Assembly: GCF_023502345.1 (NCBI RefSeq)
Contig: NZ_JAMFLX010000002.1
Coordinates: 62,001-126,000 of the forward strand
Length of the DNA stretch: 64,000 nt
DNA from: Parendozoicomonas callyspongiae
Lineage (GTDB): Bacteria > Pseudomonadota > Gammaproteobacteria > Pseudomonadales > Endozoicomonadaceae
Direction: 5' to 3'
Shown here: in pieces, positions 26,797-35,965 of the stretch
How positions within the stretch are numbered: position 1 is the stretch's first letter
Layout of the letters: the number at the start of each line of letters is the position of its first letter
The notes under the pieces: generated by a model
The model's database searches: none
What the model was told of the DNA's origin: nothing
Seen by the model: the letters and a program-made list of their open reading frames with translations, nothing else
Position numbers and translations under genes: made by a program

Positions 26797-27447
26797 ATGT
26801 TGTTTGAAAATACGTCTGGAACCCGGGTTAAGATCTGTGGCATACGACAGCCGGAGCATGCCAAACTGGCTGTCGAAAATGGAGCCGACGCTATCGGGCT
26901 GATGTTCTATGAACCCAGCCCAAGGCATCTGTCTCTGGAGGAGGGCAGGGCTGTTTCTGAGGCCGTTGCTGGTAAAGCTGTCCGTATTGCTGTGGTGGTG
27001 AATCCGTCCCCGGAGTACCTCCAGCAGATACTGGATAATGTTGAGCTGGATGCTATCCAGTTCCATGGTGATGAGGAAAATACGTTCTGCAACCGTTGGA
27101 ACCTGCCTTGGCTAAAGGCCGTTCGGGTTCGGGACGATATGGATGTTGCAGAGCAACTTGAGAGGTGGCCAGACGCATCGGCCTATGTTCTGGATGCGTA
27201 TACTCCGGATGTTTATGGCGGAACAGGCGAGGCATTTGACTGGGGCAAGTTTCCCAAGCATGTGAACCGGCCTCTGATGCTGGCCGGAGGTTTGAAACCG
27301 GATAATGTGGCGCAAGCAGTTGTCACTATAAAACCCTGGGCTATCGACGTTTCGAGCGGCGTTGAAAGTTCCCGGGGAGTAAAAGACGAAACCCTGATTC
27401 GAGGGTTTATGCAAGAGGTCAACTATGTCCGAAATCAGGTCCGATAA
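26797..27447 (+). CDS. trpF: Phosphoribosylanthranilate isomerase
   Basis: TrpF isomerises N-(5-phosphoribosyl)anthranilate in tryptophan synthesis. It is a TIM barrel of 216 residues. ATG 26797 is chosen because GAGGGG lies 6 bases upstream and because the conserved opening ([14 protein letters not shown]) then starts at the usual place; an ATG at 26746 would add 17 unconvincing residues. The catalytic Cys is in KICGI and the late Asp in AIDVSSGVE. It overlaps trpB by 23 bp, so the two are cotranslated. Confidence 0.96.
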   Translation: MLFENTSGTRVKICGIRQPEHAKLAVENGADAIGLMFYEPSPRHLSLEEGRAVSEAVAGKAVRIAVVVNPSPEYLQQILDNVELDAIQFHGDEENTFCNRWNLPWLKAVRVRDDMDVAEQLERWPDASAYVLDAYTPDVYGGTGEAFDWGKFPKHVNRPLMLAGGLKPDNVAQAVVTIKPWAIDVSSGVESSRGVKDETLIRGFMQEVNYVRNQVR

Positions 27448-28654
27448 GAAAGCTGAGCAGAGATACTGCCAGCCCGATGAGCGGGGGTTCTTCGGGGTTT
27501 ATGGTGGTCGTTTTATTCCGGAAACGCTGGTTCCTGCCGTGCAGGAACTGAAAGAAGCGTTTGAAAAATACAATCAAGATCCGGAATTTCTAAAAGAATT
27601 TGATAAGGATCTGGCCCACTATGTCGGCCGTCCTTCACCTCTGTATCATGCTGAACGATGGTCCCGTGAGCTCGGCGGGGCGCAGATCTACCTCAAGCGT
27701 GAAGATCTCAACCACACCGGTGCTCATAAAATCAATCATGCAGTCGGTCAGATTCTTCTTGCCAAGCGTATGGGCAAGAAGCGGATTATTGCAGAAACCG
27801 GCGCCGGTCAGCACGGAGTGGCGACTGCGACAGTCTGTGCCCGTCTGGGTCTGGAGTGTGTCGTTTACATGGGCGCCAAGGATGTTCAGCGCCAGTCAGC
27901 CAATGTTTATCGCATGAAGCTGCTGGGTGCGACCGTGGTTCCTGTGGAAAACGGTTCCAAGACACTGAAAGATGCTGTGAATGCGGCTCTGCGTGACTGG
28001 GTCAGTCATGTGGACGACACCTTCTACCTGCTGGGTACGGTTGTTGGCCCTGACCCCTATCCCAAGATGGTCAGAACTTTCCAGAGCATTATCGGGCGGG
28101 AGGCACGGCGCCAGATTCTCGATCAGGCCGGTCAGCTGCCGGATGCGCTGGTTGCCTGTGTTGGTGGTGGTTCCAATGCCATGGGGCTGTTCTACCCCTT
28201 CCTTGAAGATAAAAGCGTCAAGCTTTATGGAGTGGAAGCTGGTGGTGAGGGCATTGAATCTGGTAAGCATGCGGCACGTTTCAGTGATGGCCGCAAAGGT
28301 GTTTATCAAGGCAATCGCACTCATATCATGTGTGATGATGCCGGGCAGATTATCGAGAGTCACTCGGTATCCGCCGGTCTTGACTATCCCGGTGTAGGGC
28401 CGGAACATGCATGGCTCCGTGAGGTTGGCAGGGCGGAATATCCTTTTGCTACAGATGAAGAGGCGCTGCAGGCGTTCCATGATCTGACCAGCTATGAAGG
28501 TATCATCCCTGCTCTCGAGAGCAGCCATGCCCTGGCTTATGCCAGCAAACTGGCTCCGACCATGAGTCCGGATCAGAGCATTATCGTTAACCTGTCCGGT
28601 CGTGGCGACAAAGATATGCATACCGTTGCTTCAATTGACGGCATCACGCTCTAG
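27425..28654 (+). CDS. trpB: Tryptophan synthase beta subunit
   Basis: TrpB joins indole, channelled from TrpA, with serine in a PLP reaction to form tryptophan. Its 409 residues carry the PLP-binding Lys in [12 protein letters not shown], the phosphate-binding [10 protein letters not shown] and the family opening [15 protein letters not shown]. The ATG lies inside the 3' end of trpF, and trpA follows 11 bp after its stop, so trpFBA form a tight unit. Separation of trpFBA from the other trp genes is normal in pseudomonads and relatives. No TrpI regulator is seen nearby. Confidence 0.97.
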   Translation: MSEIRSDKKAEQRYCQPDERGFFGVYGGRFIPETLVPAVQELKEAFEKYNQDPEFLKEFDKDLAHYVGRPSPLYHAERWSRELGGAQIYLKREDLNHTGAHKINHAVGQILLAKRMGKKRIIAETGAGQHGVATATVCARLGLECVVYMGAKDVQRQSANVYRMKLLGATVVPVENGSKTLKDAVNAALRDWVSHVDDTFYLLGTVVGPDPYPKMVRTFQSIIGREARRQILDQAGQLPDALVACVGGGSNAMGLFYPFLEDKSVKLYGVEAGGEGIESGKHAARFSDGRKGVYQGNRTHIMCDDAGQIIESHSVSAGLDYPGVGPEHAWLREVGRAEYPFATDEEALQAFHDLTSYEGIIPALESSHALAYASKLAPTMSPDQSIIVNLSGRGDKDMHTVASIDGITL

Positions 28655-28665
28655 GGAGAGGCACA

Positions 28666-29484
28666 ATGACTGAAGTGAACAACACCAGCCGTATTGATGC
28701 CTGCTTTGAGCGTCTGCGTAAAGAGGGTCGCAAGGGCCTGATTCCTTATGTGACCGCTGGCGATCCGGGGCCGGAGGCAACGGTTCCCCTGCTGCATTCC
28801 ATGGTAGAAGCCGGGGCGGATATTATTGAGCTTGGCATTCCTTTTTCGGACCCGGTGGCCGACGGTCCGGTCATCGAGCTGGCTCATCAGCGAGCTGTGT
28901 CACAGGGTGTTACACTCGCTGACGTACTTTTAATGGTGGAAGAGTTCCGAAAAAAGGATAATGTCACGCCTATTGCCTTGATGGGGTACCTGAACCCTAT
29001 CGAAATCATGGGGTATGAAACATTTGCCTGGAGGGCTGCAGAAGCAGGTGTTGATGGCCTGTTGGCTGTTGATATTCCTCCGGAAGATGCTGATGACATG
29101 CTGGTGCCGCTCAGAAAACATGGCCTTGATGCGGTCTTTTTGCTGTCTCCGAATACAGCGGATGAGCGGATCTCAGGCATTTGTGAAGCCGCCAGCGGTT
29201 ATGTGTATTACGTGTCACTCAAAGGAGTGACCGGGGCCGGTAACCTCGATATTAATGAGGTTCAGCGCCGGGTTGAGCATATTAAAGGCTATACCCGGCT
29301 GCCGGTGTGTGTCGGATTTGGCATTCGTGATGGTGCGTCTGCGTCAGCAATCAGTAAGGTTGCCGATGCGGTGATTGTGGGTACGGCCCTGGTGAAAGAG
29401 CTGGCCGCCCATGAAGATCTGGAAGGCGCCAAAGCTGCGATAACAGCGCGCCTTACAGAGATGCGCACAGCCATGGATCAATGA
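28666..29484 (+). CDS. trpA: Tryptophan synthase alpha subunit
   Basis: TrpA cleaves indole-3-glycerol phosphate to indole, which passes through a tunnel to TrpB. The 272-residue TIM barrel has the catalytic Glu in ADIIELGIPFSDPVADGP and the catalytic Asp in the GLLAVDIPPEDAD region. The phosphate-binding loop GFGIRDG is also present. AGGGAGAGG provides a strong ribosome binding site. It ends the trpFBA unit; accD follows 35 bp later, after a small hairpin. Confidence 0.97.
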   Translation: MTEVNNTSRIDACFERLRKEGRKGLIPYVTAGDPGPEATVPLLHSMVEAGADIIELGIPFSDPVADGPVIELAHQRAVSQGVTLADVLLMVEEFRKKDNVTPIALMGYLNPIEIMGYETFAWRAAEAGVDGLLAVDIPPEDADDMLVPLRKHGLDAVFLLSPNTADERISGICEAASGYVYYVSLKGVTGAGNLDINEVQRRVEHIKGYTRLPVCVGFGIRDGASASAISKVADAVIVGTALVKELAAHEDLEGAKAAITARLTEMRTAMDQ

Positions 29485-29501
29485 TCGTCTGAGAAGACGA
29501 T
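29484..29501 (+). other. Stem-loop with GAGA tetraloop between trpA and accD
   Basis: ATCGTCT-GAGA-AGACGAT is a perfect 7-bp stem closed by a GNRA-type tetraloop, starting at the last base of the trpA stop codon. No T run follows, so it is not a standard terminator. It may stabilise or set a processing point in the trpA-accD transcript. Confidence 0.5.
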
Positions 29502-29519
29502 GATAAACAGGAATTTGTC

Positions 29520-30446
29520 ATGAGTGGCAATTGGCTTGATAAACTCATTCCGTCCCTGTCCCGGAGTTCCAACCCGGGAAAAAGCAGTGTGCCGGAAGGT
29601 CTTTGGAAGAAATGCGTCAAGTGTGAGGCAGTGCTTTACCGCCCTGAGCTGGAACGTAATCTTGATGTGTGTCCCAAGTGTGATCACCACATGCGTATTC
29701 CTGCGCGGGTTCGCCTTGAGTGGATTCTTGATGAGGAAGATCGGGAAGAGCTGTTTACTGAACTGGAACCGGTCGACCACCTGAAGTTCCGTGACAGCAA
29801 GAAATACAAGGATCGTCTGACTCAGGCCCAGAAGAAAACGGGTGAGAAGGATGCTCTGATCTGTTTCCGTGGCTCCATGTATGATCTGCCTCTGGTAGCC
29901 TGTGCCTTTGAATTCGCCTTTATGGGTGGTTCCATGGGTACGGTTGTTGGGGAGAAGTTTGTGCGTGCCGGTGAATACTGCCTTGAGCACAAAATTCCCC
30001 TGGTCTGCTTCTCTGCCAGTGGCGGTGCCCGTATGCAGGAAGCGCTGTTCTCCCTGATGCAGATGGCTCGTACCAGTGCTGTACTGGAGCGGATGAAGCA
30101 GGCGGGAATTCCGTTTATTTCCGTTCTGACTGATCCGGTTTACGGTGGTGTATCCGCCAGTCTGGCAATGCTGGGTGACCTGAATATTGCCGAGCCCAAG
30201 GCTCTGATCGGTTTTGCTGGTCCCCGTGTTATTGAGCAGACTGTACGTGAGAAACTGCCTGAAGGCTTCCAGCGCAGTGAGTTCCTGCTGGAGCACGGTC
30301 AGGTTGATATGATCGTCCACCGTCGTGATATGAAGGCGATGCTGGCCCGTAACCTGGAGCGTATGACGCGTCACCTGTCTGCTGATGCGCTAACTGCAGC
30401 AGTAGCGGATGGCAGTGATGAAGATTCTGGTGAATCCTTAAATTAA
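29520..30446 (+). CDS. accD: Acetyl-CoA carboxylase carboxyltransferase beta subunit
   Basis: AccD with AccA transfers CO2 from carboxybiotin to acetyl-CoA, giving malonyl-CoA for fatty acid synthesis. Its 308 residues start with the four-Cys zinc finger ([10 protein letters not shown] and [10 protein letters not shown], about residues 33-60), followed by the carboxyltransferase core ([20 protein letters not shown], and [16 protein letters not shown]). An AGGA ribosome binding site precedes ATG 29520. The trpA-accD-folC order is conserved in gammaproteobacteria. Confidence 0.97.
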   Translation: MSGNWLDKLIPSLSRSSNPGKSSVPEGLWKKCVKCEAVLYRPELERNLDVCPKCDHHMRIPARVRLEWILDEEDREELFTELEPVDHLKFRDSKKYKDRLTQAQKKTGEKDALICFRGSMYDLPLVACAFEFAFMGGSMGTVVGEKFVRAGEYCLEHKIPLVCFSASGGARMQEALFSLMQMARTSAVLERMKQAGIPFISVLTDPVYGGVSASLAMLGDLNIAEPKALIGFAGPRVIEQTVREKLPEGFQRSEFLLEHGQVDMIVHRRDMKAMLARNLERMTRHLSADALTAAVADGSDEDSGESLN

Positions 30447-30522
30447 TTGGGGAATTGCTTGAAAAATAAAGGAATTCGCTGTACTTAAACGTTCTGATTT
30501 TTACTTGAACAGCAGTGCAAAG

Positions 30523-31827
30523 ATGAACTTTGACAGTCTTGCCGCATGGCTGACATTCCTTGAAGCCCGCCGTCCCGAGCACCAGATGATGCTCGGGCTT
30601 GAGCGGGCTGATACCGTCGCCCGCCAACTCCTTCCTGCATCTTTTTTCACTCCCGAACGACCTATCAAGGTGATTACCGTTGCTGGTACTAACGGCAAGG
30701 GGAGTACAGTTGCCTATCTGTCCGCGATTCTGAAAGAAGCCGGTATTCGGGCCGGAGCCTGGACCTCTCCCCACCTTCTGGATTACAACGAGCGTATCCG
30801 TATTGATGGTGAAATGGTGTCTGATGATTTGATCTGTGATGCCTTCACCAGAATTGAAGAGATACGTGGTGAAACCTTCCTGAGCTATTACGAGTTTGGT
30901 GCCCTGGCTGCCCTGGATATTTTTGTTCAGGAAAACGTGGACGTCATTCTTCTGGAAGTTGGCCTGGGTGGCCGACTCGATGCGGTGAATATTATTGATG
31001 CTGATGTCTCCATCGTGACCACGGTCGATCTTGATCATCAGGACTGGCTTGGGGATACCGTCGAGGAGATCGCCCGGGAGAAGGCCGGTGTTTTCCGTAC
31101 CGGCAGACCGGCCATCAGTGGGGAACGCTTTCCTGCTCAGAGCCTGCTTGACCATATCGCCGATATTCAGGCTATCCGTTTACAGAATGACCATGAGTTT
31201 TCGCTTGATCCTGTCGATGGTGAAATGCACTTTACCGGCCGGCTCAGTAATGGCGAAATGAGAACGGTAACAGGCCTTACTGTTCCCACACTGCCTCCGG
31301 TCAGTGCCGCCTGTGCTCTGCAGGCACTTCTGTGGCTTGTGCCTGATCTATCTGATCAAGTGCTGCGCAAAGGGTTTGCCTCGGCTTCACTGGCCGGGCG
31401 CTGTCAGCAGCAGACTGCACAGAACAGCCGTGGCGAAACAGTCAATATTATTCTCGATGTTGCCCATAACCCACAGGCGGCCCGTTATCTGGCCGGCAAG
31501 CTGGAACAGGTTGGCAAAGGAACGGTCAGGGCTGTTCTTGGCATGCTGAATGATAAGGATATGGTCGGCGTTATTGAGCCACTCAAAAGCAGTTTTCAGC
31601 ACTGGTATGTGGCCAGTGTTGGTTATGAGGCCCGGGCCCGAAGCAGTGGTGATCTTGCTGCCAGACTGCAGGGCTTTGATCAGTCTGTCAGTGAGCATGG
31701 ATCAGTTCCTGAGGCACTGTCCATAGCCGTGGATGATGTAGTTGAAGGCGATACCCTGGTAATTCTGGGTTCATTCCATACTGTGGCGGAGTCTTTGGCT
31801 TATTTGAAACAACTGCCGGGTGTGTAA
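30523..31827 (+). CDS. folC: Dihydrofolate synthase / folylpolyglutamate synthase
   Basis: FolC adds glutamate to dihydropteroate and then to reduced folates, using ATP. I start at ATG 30523 (MNFDSLAAWLTFLEARRP); a TTG at 30505 is also in frame but is unlikely. The 434 residues show the ATP-binding loop VAGTNGKGSTVAYLSAIL and the Mur-ligase family motifs LLEVGLGGRLDAVNI and DVAHNPQAARYLA. It lies 76 bp after accD and 69 bp before dedD, in the conserved accD-folC-dedD-cvpA-purF order. Confidence 0.96.
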   Translation: MNFDSLAAWLTFLEARRPEHQMMLGLERADTVARQLLPASFFTPERPIKVITVAGTNGKGSTVAYLSAILKEAGIRAGAWTSPHLLDYNERIRIDGEMVSDDLICDAFTRIEEIRGETFLSYYEFGALAALDIFVQENVDVILLEVGLGGRLDAVNIIDADVSIVTTVDLDHQDWLGDTVEEIAREKAGVFRTGRPAISGERFPAQSLLDHIADIQAIRLQNDHEFSLDPVDGEMHFTGRLSNGEMRTVTGLTVPTLPPVSAACALQALLWLVPDLSDQVLRKGFASASLAGRCQQQTAQNSRGETVNIILDVAHNPQAARYLAGKLEQVGKGTVRAVLGMLNDKDMVGVIEPLKSSFQHWYVASVGYEARARSSGDLAARLQGFDQSVSEHGSVPEALSIAVDDVVEGDTLVILGSFHTVAESLAYLKQLPGV

Positions 31828-31896
31828 CCCGGTAATTACAGGTAATATCCTTGAATCGAATCCCGCATATCTGAGGTTACAGGGGAGAGTTAGGGC

Positions 31897-32400
31897 ATGG
31901 AGCAAAAACGAAAACAGCGTCTGGCCGGGGCTCTGGTTCTGCTGGCTGCGGCCGTGATTTTTTACCCGCTGTTTTTCGGTAGGGATATGCCGGGAGAGGA
32001 AAGGGCGGTGAAAATCCCTGAACCGCCCCCTGTTCCGGAAGTGCCGCAATATATCGAAGTGCTGGAAACCCCGATGGAAGTCCCGGCAGTGCCTGCTGAC
32101 TACGAAACACCTCCTCCCGCGGTATCAGAGCGTCCGACTCTGGATGAACAGGGTGTTCCTGTCAGCTGGACTCTGCAGCTGGCGGCATTCTCCAAACAGG
32201 CAAATGCCGAACAGTTACAAAACAAGCTGCGGGATGCCGGGTATCGCAGCTATACCCGGGAAGGTGCCGCCAACAGTGGCAAGAGACTGTTCCGGGTCTA
32301 TGTCGGCCCTGAGCTGCGCAAGGACAAGATACTGGAGCTGCGTCAGGAGCTTGAAAAGCAGTTCAAGCTGAAAGGTCTGGCTGTCCGCTTTCGCCCCTGA
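31897..32400 (+). CDS. dedD: SPOR-domain cell-division protein DedD
   Basis: DedD is an inner-membrane protein whose SPOR domain binds denuded peptidoglycan at the division septum. The 167 residues comprise a short basic start (MEQKRKQR), one membrane segment (about 9-27), a Pro/Glu-rich periplasmic linker and a C-terminal SPOR domain (about 88-165, beginning WTLQLAAFSKQANAEQL and containing LFRVYVGPEL). Its place after folC and before cvpA matches dedD of E. coli. It ends in a terminator. Confidence 0.92.
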   Translation: MEQKRKQRLAGALVLLAAAVIFYPLFFGRDMPGEERAVKIPEPPPVPEVPQYIEVLETPMEVPAVPADYETPPPAVSERPTLDEQGVPVSWTLQLAAFSKQANAEQLQNKLRDAGYRSYTREGAANSGKRLFRVYVGPELRKDKILELRQELEKQFKLKGLAVRFRP

Positions 32401-32408
32401 TAATCACT

Positions 32409-32443
32409 AAACCCAGCCTTGCCGTAATGGCAGAGCTGGGTTT
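32409..32443 (+). terminator. Terminator after dedD
   Basis: AAACCCAGC pairs with GCTGGGTTT (9 bp), with further pairing of TGCC and GGCA inside. It lies 9 bases past the dedD stop and is followed by a T-rich stretch. It separates dedD from cvpA-purF. Confidence 0.8.
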
Positions 32444-32510
32444 CCTATCTATTTATCAGTAATTATTGATAGAATCCCTTCGTTAATCACTGACCGATTT
32501 TGAGAAATTT

Positions 32511-33008
32511 ATGAGCTTGACCTGGTTGGATTGGGCAATTGTTGCAGTTGTTGTGATATCTGCCCTGATCAGCTTATCCCGAGGCTTTTTCAAGGAAGTC
32601 CTGTCTCTGGTGACCTGGGTTGCGGCCGCCATCATCTCCTGGCTGTTTGCGGGCAGCCTGGCCCTGATGTTTGAGGGCTATATCAATACCCCTTCCCTGA
32701 GAGTGATTGCTGCAGCGGTGGTTCTGTTTGTTGCGACCCTGCTGACTGGCGGATTGATTAATGCCATTATCGGTAAGCTGGTGGAAGCGACAGGGCTGAC
32801 CGGTACCGATAGAGCCCTGGGAATGATATTTGGAGCATTGCGGGGAGCGCTGCTGGTTACTATGCTGGTGGGTCTTGCCCACTATCTGCCATTGCAGCAG
32901 GATGACTGGTGGCGCAGTTCTGTTCTCGTACCCCATTTTGAAATCGTTTCAGAGTGGATTAAAAGACTGGCAGTCGATACTCTAGCCCCGCTGTTCATGA
33001 ACAGCTAG
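32511..33008 (+). CDS. cvpA: CvpA family membrane protein
   Basis: CvpA is a small inner-membrane protein first linked to colicin V production and later to envelope stress resistance; its molecular job is uncertain. The 165 residues have four hydrophobic segments (for example WAIVAVVVISALISLSRGF and VIAAAVVLFVATLLTGGLI) and the family motif SRGFFKEVLSLVTWVAA. It precedes purF by about 100 bp, as in most gammaproteobacteria, so the two are probably cotranscribed from a promoter after the dedD terminator. Confidence 0.94.
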   Translation: MSLTWLDWAIVAVVVISALISLSRGFFKEVLSLVTWVAAAIISWLFAGSLALMFEGYINTPSLRVIAAAVVLFVATLLTGGLINAIIGKLVEATGLTGTDRALGMIFGALRGALLVTMLVGLAHYLPLQQDDWWRSSVLVPHFEIVSEWIKRLAVDTLAPLFMNS

Positions 33009-33112
33009 CTCAGGGGTGGATGGTTATTCACCTCTGATTAAGAAACATAACAATAAAAATCTGATAACAGCCACGCTCGCTTAATAGCCAGACGAAAGAG
33101 GTGAAACAACGC

Positions 33113-34618
33113 ATGTGCGGAATTGTCGGGATTTATGCTAACAACCCGATTAATCAGACTCTTTATGATGCCCTGACCGTTCTCCAGCATCGGGGTCAGG
33201 ACGCTGCGGGAATCATGACCTGCCATGATAACCGCTTCCACCTGCGCAAGGATAACGGATTGGTCAGGGATGTGTTTCATACCCGCCATATGAAATCCCT
33301 GCCAGGCAATATTGGTATTGGCCATGTCCGCTACCCTACAGCGGGCAGTTCCAGCTCTGCCGAGGCTCAGCCGTTTTATGTCAATTCACCCTATGGCATT
33401 GCGCTGGCCCATAATGGCAATCTCACGAATGCTGATACGATTAAGGACGATCTGTTTCGCTCGGAACTGCGTCATATCAATACCAGCTCCGATTCCGAAA
33501 TCCTGTTGAATGTCTTTGCCCACGAGCTGCATAAACTTGGGCAGCTCGATCCCTTGCCGGAACACTTCTTTACTGCGGTAGATAAGGTCTATAAACGCTG
33601 CCAGGGCGGGTATGCAGTGATTGCCCTGATCAATGGTCATGGCCTGCTGGGTTTTCGTGACCCCCATGGCATTCGTCCATTGATCTATGGCCGCCGGCAG
33701 AGTGACTCCGGTTATGAATATATGTTTGCCTCGGAATCTGTTGCCCTGAGAGCTTTGGGTTTTGAGCCGATTCGGGATGTGCTGCCCGGAGAGGCCGTAC
33801 TGATTGATAGCGAAGGCAGGGTTCACAGCCAGATGTGCAGTGATACCAGTGAGCTGACTCCGTGTATTTTTGAGTTTGTTTACTTTGCCCGTCCGGACTC
33901 CATTATTGATGGTATTTCTGTCTACAAATCCCGTCTGCGTATGGGCCAGAAGCTGGCTGAGAAGCTGAAACGGGAGTGGGGTGAACACGATATCGATGTG
34001 GTCATGCCGATTCCTGACAGCAGCCGCCCTTCGGCCATGGAGATGGCGAATGTTCTCGGTGTTAATTACCGGGAAGGTTTTGTAAAGAACCGTTATATCG
34101 GTCGCACCTTTATTATGCCCGGTCAGACCATGCGCAAGAAATCCGTCAAGCAGAAACTGAATGCCATTGAACTGGAGTTCAAGGGCAAGAATGTCATGCT
34201 GGTGGATGATTCCATTGTACGGGGTACAACCTGCAGTCAGATTATTGAGATGGCACGTGAGGCGGGAGCAAAGAAAGTGTATTTCTGCTCAGCGGCACCG
34301 GCTGTGCGTTTTCCCAATGTTTACGGTATTGATATGCCGGTGGCCCAGGAGCTTATTGCTTATGGGCGCACTGATGAAGAGGTTGCCAGTCTGATTGGAG
34401 CGGATCGTCTGATTTATCAGGACCTTCCTGATCTTATTGATTCCGTCCAGGCCGGCAACACCAATATCAAAACCTTTGACTGTTCTGTTTTTGATGGCAA
34501 ATACCTGACGGGACATGTTGACGAGGCTTATCTAAATCAACTGGCCATGGCCAGGAATGACAGCGCCAAAGCTGTCAGTAATGAATCAGTGCTGGATCTC
34601 CATAATGAGTCCGCCTGA
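33113..34618 (+). CDS. purF: Amidophosphoribosyltransferase
   Basis: PurF transfers the glutamine amide to PRPP, the first step of purine synthesis. The start must be ATG 33113, because the enzyme needs Cys2 as its N-terminal nucleophile ([11 protein letters not shown]); a GTG at 33101 would bury it. AGAGGTGA is well placed upstream. The 501 residues comprise an N-terminal glutaminase domain ([18 protein letters not shown]) and a C-terminal phosphoribosyltransferase domain with the PRPP loop [17 protein letters not shown]. cvpA lies upstream and metZ 26 bp downstream. Confidence 0.97.
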   Translation: MCGIVGIYANNPINQTLYDALTVLQHRGQDAAGIMTCHDNRFHLRKDNGLVRDVFHTRHMKSLPGNIGIGHVRYPTAGSSSSAEAQPFYVNSPYGIALAHNGNLTNADTIKDDLFRSELRHINTSSDSEILLNVFAHELHKLGQLDPLPEHFFTAVDKVYKRCQGGYAVIALINGHGLLGFRDPHGIRPLIYGRRQSDSGYEYMFASESVALRALGFEPIRDVLPGEAVLIDSEGRVHSQMCSDTSELTPCIFEFVYFARPDSIIDGISVYKSRLRMGQKLAEKLKREWGEHDIDVVMPIPDSSRPSAMEMANVLGVNYREGFVKNRYIGRTFIMPGQTMRKKSVKQKLNAIELEFKGKNVMLVDDSIVRGTTCSQIIEMAREAGAKKVYFCSAAPAVRFPNVYGIDMPVAQELIAYGRTDEEVASLIGADRLIYQDLPDLIDSVQAGNTNIKTFDCSVFDGKYLTGHVDEAYLNQLAMARNDSAKAVSNESVLDLHNESA

Positions 34619-34644
34619 GTTGAAAGTATTGAAGGACATTTAGA

Positions 34645-35853
34645 ATGAAGAACCAGCCGGAACTCCTTGATTCCCAAACTATTCAAAATCTGGCATTTGA
34701 AACTCTGGCGGTTCGTTCTGGTACATGGCGCTCGGAGCAGCGAGAACACAGCGAAGCCATGTACCTGACCTCCAGCTTTACCTATGACTCTGCCGCCCAG
34801 GCTGCCGCAGTGTTTGCCGGCGACGAGCCGGGCAATGTTTATACCCGCTATACCAACCCCGGCGTTCGCATGTTTGAAGAGCGAATGATGGCTCTGGAAG
34901 GAGCGGAAGAGGGGTGTGCTACAGCTTCAGGAATGGCGGCGGTACTGGGTGTCGCCATGGCGCATTTGAAAACCGGTGACCATGTTGTCTGCTCCCGCAG
35001 TATTTTCGGTACTACGGTGACGCTTTTCACCAAGACTCTGGCCCAGTTTGGTGTTGAGACTTCATTTGTTTCCCTGACCGATCTGGATGAGTGGAAAGCT
35101 GTCATTAAGCCGGAAACAAAAATGCTGTTTCTGGAAACACCTTCTAATCCCCTGGGAGAAGTTGCTGATATTGAGGCTCTTGCTGAGATCGCTCATGACA
35201 GTGACGCTCTGCTGGTGGTGGATAACTGCTTCCTGACCCCCGCCTTGCAGCAGCCACTGGCCTGGGGAGCTGATATTGTTATTCACTCAGCAACCAAGTT
35301 CCTGGATGGACAGGGTCGCTGTATGGGCGGAGTCGCTGTTGGCAGCAAAGAGTTGATTGAGCCGGTACAGCTCTGGCTGCGGGCTGCCGGCGCCTGTCTC
35401 AGCCCGTTTAATGCCTGGGTTCTCCATAAGGGGCTGGAAACACTGAAGCTGCGTATGGATATGCATTGCCGTAACACCCAGCAGCTGGCCTGGTGGTTGG
35501 CTGAGCATCCCAAGGTGGTTGATGTGCATTACTCCGGTCTGCCGCATCATCCTGGGGCAGACCTGGCCCGTAAACAGCAGCAGGGTTATGGCGGCGTGCT
35601 GGCTTTTGAAGTGGATGGCGGACGAGAAGCCGCGTGGAAGGTGATCGACTCGGTTCAGATTATTTCCCGAACGGCTAATCTGGGTGATACCCGTACGACC
35701 ATCACTCACCCAGCCACAACGACTCACTGTCGCCTGAGCGATGAAGATATGCAGAAATCCGGTCTTGTTGAAGGCTTGATTCGGCTGGCTGTAGGTCTGG
35801 AGAGCACGGAAGATCTTAAGGTGGATCTGGAGAGGGGGTTATCTCAGCTCTGA
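34645..35853 (+). CDS. metZ: O-succinylhomoserine sulfhydrylase
   Basis: MetZ makes homocysteine from O-succinylhomoserine and sulfide in a PLP reaction, the direct sulfhydrylation route to methionine. The 402 residues show the PLP-binding Lys in HSATKFLDGQGR and the phosphate-binding TASGMAAVLG, and belong to the Cys/Met-metabolism PLP family. purF-metZ order is the rule in Pseudomonas, which supports MetZ rather than MetB or MetC. An AGGACA ribosome binding site precedes the ATG. It ends at a terminator. Confidence 0.95.
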   Translation: MKNQPELLDSQTIQNLAFETLAVRSGTWRSEQREHSEAMYLTSSFTYDSAAQAAAVFAGDEPGNVYTRYTNPGVRMFEERMMALEGAEEGCATASGMAAVLGVAMAHLKTGDHVVCSRSIFGTTVTLFTKTLAQFGVETSFVSLTDLDEWKAVIKPETKMLFLETPSNPLGEVADIEALAEIAHDSDALLVVDNCFLTPALQQPLAWGADIVIHSATKFLDGQGRCMGGVAVGSKELIEPVQLWLRAAGACLSPFNAWVLHKGLETLKLRMDMHCRNTQQLAWWLAEHPKVVDVHYSGLPHHPGADLARKQQQGYGGVLAFEVDGGREAAWKVIDSVQIISRTANLGDTRTTITHPATTTHCRLSDEDMQKSGLVEGLIRLAVGLESTEDLKVDLERGLSQL

Positions 35854-35854
35854 T

Positions 35855-35881
35855 AAACCCAGCGGCATGTTTTGCGGGTTT
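35855..35881 (+). terminator. Terminator after metZ
   Basis: AAACCC-(A)-GC pairs with GC-GGGTTT around a 10-base loop, two bases after the metZ stop, with one bulged base. It probably ends the cvpA-purF-metZ transcript. Confidence 0.7.
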
Positions 35882-35965
35882 CCCTAAAACAGTCTGAGTT
35901 AATGGCGCTATCATAGGCAGTCATTTTCTGTGACAATGCGCGCTTTTTAATCTGGCCCCGAAACT

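Noticed and set aside
29478-30374. 298-codon minus-strand frame opposite accD
   Set aside because: Antisense to an intact accD; composition typical of a reverse-complement shadow.
30229-31155. 308-codon minus-strand frame across accD and folC
   Set aside because: Spans two intact genes on the other strand, with no family features.
33101-33112. GTG start four codons upstream in purF
   Set aside because: It would hide the N-terminal catalytic Cys that PurF needs.
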